Source: Pseudomonadota bacterium (GTDB taxonomy: Bacteria > Pseudomonadota > Gammaproteobacteria > Steroidobacterales > Steroidobacteraceae). Taken from it: a stretch of DNA of 7,547 nucleotides. The stretch spans positions 1 through 7,547 of the forward strand of contig JAPTUI010000148.1 in NCBI GenBank assembly GCA_028067895.1. The letters run 5' to 3'. Within the stretch, counting starts at the first letter, position 1. Each line of letters opens with the position of its first letter. Shown in pieces: positions 1 through 4,109 of this stretch. A program made the translations under genes and the position numbers. The notes beneath the pieces are model-generated. The model did no database searches. It was not told the DNA's origin and saw only the letters and a list, made by a program, of their open reading frames with translations.

Positions 1-46
1 CCAGCGACATGGCGATCAGGACAACGCCAGCAAGTCTGTCAATCAT
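1..46 (-). CDS. Start of a protein with hydrophobic N-terminus, cut by the left edge
   Basis: Only 15 codons are visible: MIDRLAGVVLIAMSL. A short charged head followed by a hydrophobic run looks like a signal peptide or membrane anchor. The start is fixed by an in-frame TGA at 50-52 just upstream. A weak GGTG/GGCGG stretch lies within the upstream 13 bases. In phages, such an N-terminus following virion genes could belong to a lysis protein such as a spanin, or to a membrane or tail protein; the visible part cannot decide. Confidence 0.5.
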   Translation of the reverse strand, partial: MIDRLAGVVLIAMSL

Positions 47-179
47 AGCTCACCCGCCTGCAACGTCGGAGCGCTCCACGGCGTGCCTCGACCCGGAGCA
101 TGTGCGGGAGGTTCATCAGCACCCTGCGGCGCTCAGCTCGAGCGAACCTGCGGGCCCAGCCAGCGTGCTGTTTTCTCAT
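39..179 (-). CDS. Arginine-rich 46-aa protein bridging two genes
   Basis: Unrecognised small gene. The ATG at 179 overlaps the tape-measure stop as TGATG, and its TGA (39-41) lies within the next gene, whose ATG is at 46. Both ends are thus tied to neighbours by short overlaps, which is typical of real, coupled phage genes. The 46-residue product (MRKQHAGWARRFARAERRR at its start) has 14 Arg and no acidic cluster, so it should be highly basic and could bind nucleic acid. There is no clear Shine-Dalgarno, so expression would rely on ribosomes finishing the upstream gene. In GC-rich DNA arginine-rich frames arise by chance, so the gene remains tentative. Confidence 0.45.
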   Translation of the reverse strand: MRKQHAGWARRFARAERRRVLMNLPHMLRVEARRGALRRCRRVSYD

Positions 180-2068
180 CAGAACCGCGCCGCGTGCATG
201 GCGGTCGCTACCGTGTGCGTTGGCTTCACGCCGCCTCCAGACTTGAGACCGTCGATGATCGCCTCGCGAACAGTCTGGTAGAGCTGCTGATAGTCGCGCC
301 GGTGGTGCTGCTCAGTCTCTACGATGCCGGTCACGAGCCGCGAGAGTGTGTTCACGTTCGAGATGTTCAGCCGCTGGTCCGGCTTATCGTGCATCCAGTG
401 CGATACAGCATTGACGTTGCTCGCGAGGTGCGGCGCGTTGCGGCCTTCGTACTTAGACATGATCGATCGGATCGTGTCGAGATGGTACCCGGCGACAGTC
501 TTGGCAATTGCCTGAATACCGGCCGCTACGCTTGGGAATGCTTCGTAATAGCGCTTGCCGTTCAGTATCGGGTCGATGTCGCCCCAATTGTTATGCTTGC
601 GCCAGGACGCGGAGTTTTTGTAATAGCGCCCAAATGCTCCTTTAGGTAATGGCAGGTCGCCATTACCGAGCGATGGCGAGTACAGCAGTCCGCCGATAGC
701 CAGTCCGGCAGTGCTGAGTAAGCCAAGTCCGGTGGCGCCGGCGGCATCAACCACGCCAGCGCTATCATCGGCGACGGTGGCCGCTGCCTTGCCGCCATCT
801 CCAAACAGCGATCCAATCCACTTGCCGGTCTTGTAGAGCTTGCTTCCGGCCCACAACGCTGCGGCACCATAGACGGTGGCCTTAACAGCATCTTTATGCT
901 TTGCGGCATCTTCTGCGAATCCGCCCAGTACCTTCGACAACTTCAGCGTTTCGAGGGCCAGCGTGTCAACACTGTTCGCGAATGTTACGACACTTTGTTT
1001 GAACTGTGCGCTGCCGAGGTACGTTGCAACGTCCTCGATGTCAGTTGAAAACGTCTTGATAAATGTGTTGAAAGACTTCGTGGTGATGAATGTGTTGATG
1101 AAACCCTCAACCTTCTTCGACAGCACGCTAATGGCCGGCGCCAGCTTAACCAAGTGATTGATCAGGTCGTTGCGAATCGCAATGCCCGCCTGGTCGAGCT
1201 GCACCTTGAGATTGGTCCACGCGGTTGCGGTCTTGTTCGATATCTGGTCCTGCCGAGCGGCGATGTCGGCGCGGCGCATGGACGAGACGAGCTCGGATTG
1301 TGGCGCGTTAGCGAGCCGGCGAACGTCCTCCAAGTTCAGGCCGAGAGACTGCACCTTGAGCGCCTTCAGTATTGCCTCTATCGGCACATTCGGCGAGTTC
1401 TTACGCTCATGAAGATAGAGCGTTCGCGCACGCTCAATGACGTCCTCGGCGAACTTCATGCGGTTCAAATTCGGATTGTCGTACTGCGCCGGGCTGAACC
1501 CCATTGCCGCGAGTGCCGCCATACCCTCGGGCGTTCGGCGCGCGTTCATGATCGCTTGCAAGGTGCCCTGAGGGTTCGACAGGTACGGCTGCATGTACGT
1601 CTTGAACGCCTGTACTTGGCCGATCTTCATGCCGAGGCCGCGCGCGGACTTCTGCTGGCTCATCGCGGAATTGGCCAGTTCGTCGATCCCGAAGAGGCCG
1701 CCAAACAAGCCGATGCCGCCGGCTGCGAGTGCGAACTTACCGAATTTTAGGCCGAATCCTGCGACCCTCTCGAGGCCGCGTTCGACCGATTTCAAGCCGC
1801 GCTCAAACTTGTCGAGACGCTTACCGCTCTCGCCGATGTGTCCGCTGACTGCGGCCCAAGTCTTCGCCATCTTCTCGGACGAGCCATGCGCGCGGCCAAT
1901 CGCCTTATCCAGCGCCTCTACACTCGCGCGCGGCTTCTTCGTGTCTACATCAAAGGTTTTCCAGACATCATTGAGCTTGTCGGCATCGACTTTGAATTGT
2001 TCGAAGACCTCGACAAACTTCTTGAACTTCTCATCGTGGATGTCAATGTCAAGGATACTTTTCGGCAT
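179..2068 (-). CDS. Tape-measure-like virion protein with NNPGNI-type C-terminal domain (629 aa)
   Basis: Probably a tail tape measure or an ejected internal virion protein. Residues 1-100 are charged and helical. Residues 102-128 form a Gly/Phe/Leu-rich hydrophobic stretch (FALAAGGIGLFGGLFGIDEL), followed by SARGLGMKIGQVQAFKTYMQ, a pattern I associate with phage tape measures. Residues 140-400 are mostly helical. A second Gly/Ala-rich hydrophobic segment spans 441-463. Residues 476-595 resemble the NNPGNI-type domain of phage structural proteins: KHNNWGDI, a YYEAFPSVAAGIQAIAKTV block and DTIRSIMSKYEG, followed by a helical ASNVNAVSHWM segment. That domain is linked to cell-wall-active virion proteins, but NNP-G-N-I reads HNNWGDI here, so activity is uncertain. 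At 629 residues it is short for a long-tailed phage. The ATG has GGAG 6 bases upstream. The stop overlaps the next start. Confidence 0.75.
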   Translation of the reverse strand: MPKSILDIDIHDEKFKKFVEVFEQFKVDADKLNDVWKTFDVDTKKPRASVEALDKAIGRAHGSSEKMAKTWAAVSGHIGESGKRLDKFERGLKSVERGLERVAGFGLKFGKFALAAGGIGLFGGLFGIDELANSAMSQQKSARGLGMKIGQVQAFKTYMQPYLSNPQGTLQAIMNARRTPEGMAALAAMGFSPAQYDNPNLNRMKFAEDVIERARTLYLHERKNSPNVPIEAILKALKVQSLGLNLEDVRRLANAPQSELVSSMRRADIAARQDQISNKTATAWTNLKVQLDQAGIAIRNDLINHLVKLAPAISVLSKKVEGFINTFITTKSFNTFIKTFSTDIEDVATYLGSAQFKQSVVTFANSVDTLALETLKLSKVLGGFAEDAAKHKDAVKATVYGAAALWAGSKLYKTGKWIGSLFGDGGKAAATVADDSAGVVDAAGATGLGLLSTAGLAIGGLLYSPSLGNGDLPLPKGAFGRYYKNSASWRKHNNWGDIDPILNGKRYYEAFPSVAAGIQAIAKTVAGYHLDTIRSIMSKYEGRNAPHLASNVNAVSHWMHDKPDQRLNISNVNTLSRLVTGIVETEQHHRRDYQQLYQTVREAIIDGLKSGGGVKPTHTVATAMHAARF

Positions 2069-2125
2069 GGCCTACTCCAGGAGGAGAGAAGGCCGGACTC
2101 TCGTGCCGGCAGGCGGCCAACTCAA

Positions 2126-2137
2126 CAGAGTACTCTG
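2126..2137. repeat. Perfect 12-bp palindrome CAGAGTACTCTG
   Basis: CAGAGTACTCTG reads identically on both strands and lies about 58 bases upstream of the tape-measure start, in the only long non-coding gap. A symmetric site of this size suits a dimeric regulator. No direct evidence ties it to the RHH protein encoded upstream; the half-site GAGTAC also occurs in the gap before that gene (3891-3896), but it occurs in coding DNA too. Confidence 0.45.
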
Positions 2138-2187
2138 CATTTTCGTGTCGCTGGCTGCCGGTGTTATGCGTCACCGCCGGCTGGACG

Positions 2188-2213
2188 GACAGCGGGATCT
2201 GAGGTCCGCTGCC
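2188..2213 (-). repeat. Hairpin just after the coiled-coil gene
   Basis: On the message strand GGCAGCGG pairs with CCGCTGTC across a 10-base loop, giving an 8-bp stem. The only imperfection is a G-U pair, tolerated on the minus-strand transcript but a mismatch on the plus strand, which fits an RNA structure made by this operon. It begins 5 bases after the stop codon. No T-run follows, so it is not a standard intrinsic terminator; it could protect or attenuate the message. Confidence 0.4.
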
Positions 2214-2218
2214 TGGAG

Positions 2219-2899
2219 TCACGGGTTGCCATCCCGCAGCCGACGCAGGCGCTCGACTTCGGCGCGAATTTCGGCCTGCGGCGGTTCGTCTAGTATGTCT
2301 GGGAGCTTGCACAGCGCCACAACGTCGCGCGGCACGGAGCCATTGGGTGTGCGATATGCCTTGTGCCGCGCTGCCACGTAACGCAACGTGTTCACCTCAT
2401 TCTGAAACGCGGTGGCGGTCGCGACGGCGCGCTGTACCTCGGGGACTTTGTTGGTCAACTCTGACATGCGAACCTGCCATGCCAGCGCGTCGATTTGTTC
2501 GGTGCAATTCGCGACGGCCTGCTGCGCCTCGGACAGACGGCGTTTCAAGGCCGGCAGTGCGGCCGAGGCGGCTGCCTGAGTGCGCTCTGCCTCGACTAGC
2601 GCGTGCTCGGCGGCGGCAACTGCGGCGGATAACTTCGGGTCAGCGGCCGTGATGCCTGATTCCATGCGGCGCTTGCGGTCTGTCGCGTCCGCAGTCTGCG
2701 CCGCTTCGAGCGCGGCTTGCGCCGGAGCCACAAGGTCGAGCGACCCTTCAGCGGTATGTAGCCGCTCCTGCGCCTCCTGCAGCTCGCGCTCAAGCGCCGG
2801 CTTGCTCGCGATCAGCCTGCGGATTTCAGTGCGCAAGTTTTTGGCGTTGTCAGCCGGCACGAGCCAGCCGCTCAACCGTTCGGTCAATGCGCCAATCAT
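2219..2899 (-). CDS. Long coiled-coil phage protein (226 aa)
   Basis: Function unknown. Residues 19-57 and 86-185 are dominated by Ala, Glu, Leu, Arg and Gln with heptad-like spacing (for example ALERELQEAQERLHTAEGSL and ALKRRLSEAQQAVANCTEQI), so long coiled-coil or helical-bundle structure is expected. A Gly/Thr/Asp break around residues 81-88 separates the two helical blocks. Residues 186-207 are less helical (SVPRDVVALCKLPDILDEPP) and a final charged helix runs 208-223. There is no signal peptide or membrane segment. The ATG at 2899 overlaps the previous stop and has GGAG (2908-2911) 8 bases upstream. Its place just before the tape-measure-like gene would fit a tail-assembly chaperone, a scaffold or a virion core protein. 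Nothing in the sequence picks one. Confidence 0.75.
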   Translation of the reverse strand: MIGALTERLSGWLVPADNAKNLRTEIRRLIASKPALERELQEAQERLHTAEGSLDLVAPAQAALEAAQTADATDRKRRMESGITAADPKLSAAVAAAEHALVEAERTQAAASAALPALKRRLSEAQQAVANCTEQIDALAWQVRMSELTNKVPEVQRAVATATAFQNEVNTLRYVAARHKAYRTPNGSVPRDVVALCKLPDILDEPPQAEIRAEVERLRRLRDGNP

Positions 2900-3675
2900 C
2901 GCGTCGGCTCCGTGACCGGGTTTCTGTTGATTCGCACCTTCGCACCCTGAGCCATAAACGGCGCGAGCCAGGTGGCCGGGTCGCCATAATATTCAGTCAT
3001 CTGGTGTCCAGTGTTCGAGTCCTTATAACTATGCGCGCGCAACTCACCTGTAGGTATCACGTTAGGTCGGCGTGCAGCGTCGAGCGCGTCCTGATAGATC
3101 CGAGTCTCGGCCAGCTCGAGCGCGGCATCAGGCAATCCGTCCATGTTTGTACAGCGTAACGGCTGGCAAAAGTCTTTGAGTCCATCCGCGAGTCTTTTGC
3201 GATACGACGTCGGCGTCTCGCCAGGGAGATATTCCGGCACCGTGCGCGCGTGCATCGAGTACGCGCCGTCAGCGCGCGAACGAGCAGCCGCGATCTGATT
3301 GCGCTCCTCGGGGGTGAGCGTGCGCGAGAGCTTGTTAAAAAACGCGTGAGTCTGGCGGAGCAAAGCGTCAGCGCGCTGGCCGTTCGTGTTCATGTTGACA
3401 ACGCCGTTTTCCAACTCAGCACCAAACGCGTCCGGCGCGGCTCGCCGTTCGCCGGAGGTTGTTAAGTTTATTCGGCCAGCGGCCAGGTCCGGGTTGCGGC
3501 GCGGCGGGTCGGCCTGCCGCTGGCGCGGTAGCGTGTGTGTTTCTTGTGCGCCATGGGTGTCGTACGTGTCGCTGCGCCGGCTTTGTTCGTAACGGTCGAT
3601 TCGATCGGTCAGCGATTTGACCATTTGCGTAAGGCCGTCGACCCAGCCGGGTGTTGCTTGTGCGGTTGCGGGCAT
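2896..3675 (-). CDS. Phage protein of unknown function, possibly structural or scaffold-like (259 aa)
   Basis: Not confidently recognised. Residues 10-33 form a short amphipathic helix (LTQMVKSLTDRIDRYEQ). Residues 34-80 are polar and low-complexity, with many Arg, Asp, Thr and Pro, and are probably disordered. Residues 98-137 are helical (ADALLRQTHAFFNKLSRTL, then PEERNQIAAARSRAD). The C-terminal half is the most ordered-looking: PGETPTSYRKRLADGLK (151-167), ELAETRIYQDALDAARRP (187-204), then EYYGDPATWLAPFM (228-241) and a basic end KVRINRNP. That half resembles, from memory, uncharacterised proteins of other tailed phages. The disordered linker between helical ends would suit a scaffold or head-associated protein, but this is inference. 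ATG at 3675 has AGGAA (3683-3687) 7 bases upstream. The stop overlaps the next start as ATGA. Confidence 0.75.
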   Translation of the reverse strand: MPATAQATPGWVDGLTQMVKSLTDRIDRYEQSRRSDTYDTHGAQETHTLPRQRQADPPRRNPDLAAGRINLTTSGERRAAPDAFGAELENGVVNMNTNGQRADALLRQTHAFFNKLSRTLTPEERNQIAAARSRADGAYSMHARTVPEYLPGETPTSYRKRLADGLKDFCQPLRCTNMDGLPDAALELAETRIYQDALDAARRPNVIPTGELRAHSYKDSNTGHQMTEYYGDPATWLAPFMAQGAKVRINRNPVTEPTR

Positions 3676-3685
3676 TGTCAGATTC

Positions 3686-3871
3686 CTATTCGGCGCCGGC
3701 TGGCGCGGTGGTCGAGGGTTGCGGATTGGAGCGGCGCAGCACGGCGTCTAACAGAACGGCTACGGCGTTGCTTCGGCTGCGGCGCTCTGCAGCGGCGAAC
3801 GCATCGAGCCGCTGGCGGGTCTGCGGGGGCAAGCTGAGCGTCACTCGTGCGGCGGTGGTTTGCGACTTCAT
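3686..3871 (-). CDS. Ribbon-helix-helix (Arc/CopG-type) regulator, 61 aa
   Basis: Probable dimeric DNA-binding repressor. Residues 8-16 (ARVTLSLPP) form the beta ribbon that enters the major groove. Residues 17-30 (QTRQRLDAFAAAER) are helix A, a short RSRS turn follows, and residues 35-47 (NAVAVLLDAVLRR) are helix B. The tail from 48 to 61 is Pro/Ser/Ala-rich and probably disordered. The ATG at 3871 is preferred because it starts 7 residues before the ribbon, as is usual for the family. An alternative TTG at 3922, one base beyond the previous stop, would add 17 residues; neither start has a convincing Shine-Dalgarno. A regulator inside a packaging and structural gene string, with a 52-base gap in front, suggests autoregulation or a switch within the late operon. 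The stop is TAG, 10 bases before the next start. Confidence 0.72.
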   Translation of the reverse strand: MKSQTTAARVTLSLPPQTRQRLDAFAAAERRSRSNAVAVLLDAVLRRSNPQPSTTAPAGAE

Positions 3872-3923
3872 ACCAGCGAGTATTGCATGTGAGTACGTAT
3901 GAATGAATCGGAACGTTTCCAAC
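3872..3923 (-). promoter_or_regulatory. Gap before the RHH gene: candidate operator/promoter
   Basis: This 52-base gap is one of the few breaks in an otherwise overlapping gene string. On the minus strand it contains GGAA-ACG-TTCC (an inverted repeat of 4-bp arms around 3 bases, at 3911-3921) and TACGTA, a 6-bp palindrome. TTGGAA and TACGTA are separated by 17 bases, but TACGTA is a poor -10 match, so the promoter call is weak. Ribbon-helix-helix proteins often bind short inverted or direct repeats next to their own gene. If translation starts at the TTG at 3922, this stretch is coding instead. Confidence 0.25.
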
Positions 3924-4109
3924 TCAAAACAGCGCCATGGCCCGTATCGCTCGGTACTCGGCCTCGCTGCGGTCAGGTGGGACTGACGCCATCAGCTCGA
4001 GCAGCAGGCCGGCGCCATCGGTGTGAGTGCGCAGGAATCGAGCGATCTCGAGCTCCAAGGTGAGGCAGTCGAGGTCGCTGCAGGACCATTCGGTAACGTC
4101 TGGGGTCAT
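3924..4109 (-). CDS. Small acidic protein of unknown function (61 aa)
   Basis: Not recognised. The product is rich in Leu, Glu and Asp and is probably mostly helical: a segment around residues 11-26 (DLDCLTLELEIARFLR), a middle helix GAGLLLELMASV, then a helix EAEYRAIRAMALF reaching the C-terminus. There is no signal peptide, membrane segment or clear motif; two Cys (C10 and C15) are not in a zinc-like setting. It is supported as a gene by the ATGA overlap with the end of terL and by GAGGT (4114-4118) 4 bases before the ATG. This places it in a translationally coupled unit with the terminase, where a small packaging accessory or inhibitor is possible. That role is a guess from position only. 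Confidence 0.6.
   Translation of the reverse strand: MTPDVTEWSCSDLDCLTLELEIARFLRTHTDGAGLLLELMASVPPDRSEAEYRAIRAMALF

Larger units (their letters stand above)
2069..2218. promoter_or_regulatory. 150-base non-coding gap before the tape-measure gene
   Basis: The longest gene-free stretch in the window. It holds the hairpin at 2188-2213, the palindrome at 2126-2137 and, at its end, GGAG (2075-2078) 6 bases before the next ATG. I see no convincing -35/-10 pair. A minus-strand frame that covers it from a GTG at 2312 is low-complexity, overlaps the ends of both neighbours and is not credited as a gene. Confidence 0.4.

Noticed and set aside
83..649. 188-codon plus-strand frame opposite the tape-measure C-terminus
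   Set aside because: Antisense to the NNPGNI-like domain, with arginine/valine-rich composition typical of a shadow frame.
1154..1750. 198-codon plus-strand frame
   Set aside because: Antisense to the tape-measure gene, no motif, Arg/Leu-rich shadow composition.
2049..2312. 87-codon minus-strand frame covering the 150-base gap
   Set aside because: It starts at a GTG inside the coiled-coil gene, runs into the tape-measure gene, is low-complexity and Arg/Pro-rich, and leaves no place for the clean Shine-Dalgarno and ATG of the next gene to stand apart.
1593..2381. 262-codon plus-strand frame across the tape-measure start and the gap
   Set aside because: It is antisense to two supported genes, with Ser/Arg-rich shadow composition and no motif.
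3872..3922. 17-residue N-terminal extension of the RHH protein from a TTG start
   Set aside because: No Shine-Dalgarno, rare start codon, and the ATG at 3871 gives the usual short lead before the ribbon. It is kept only as an alternative.
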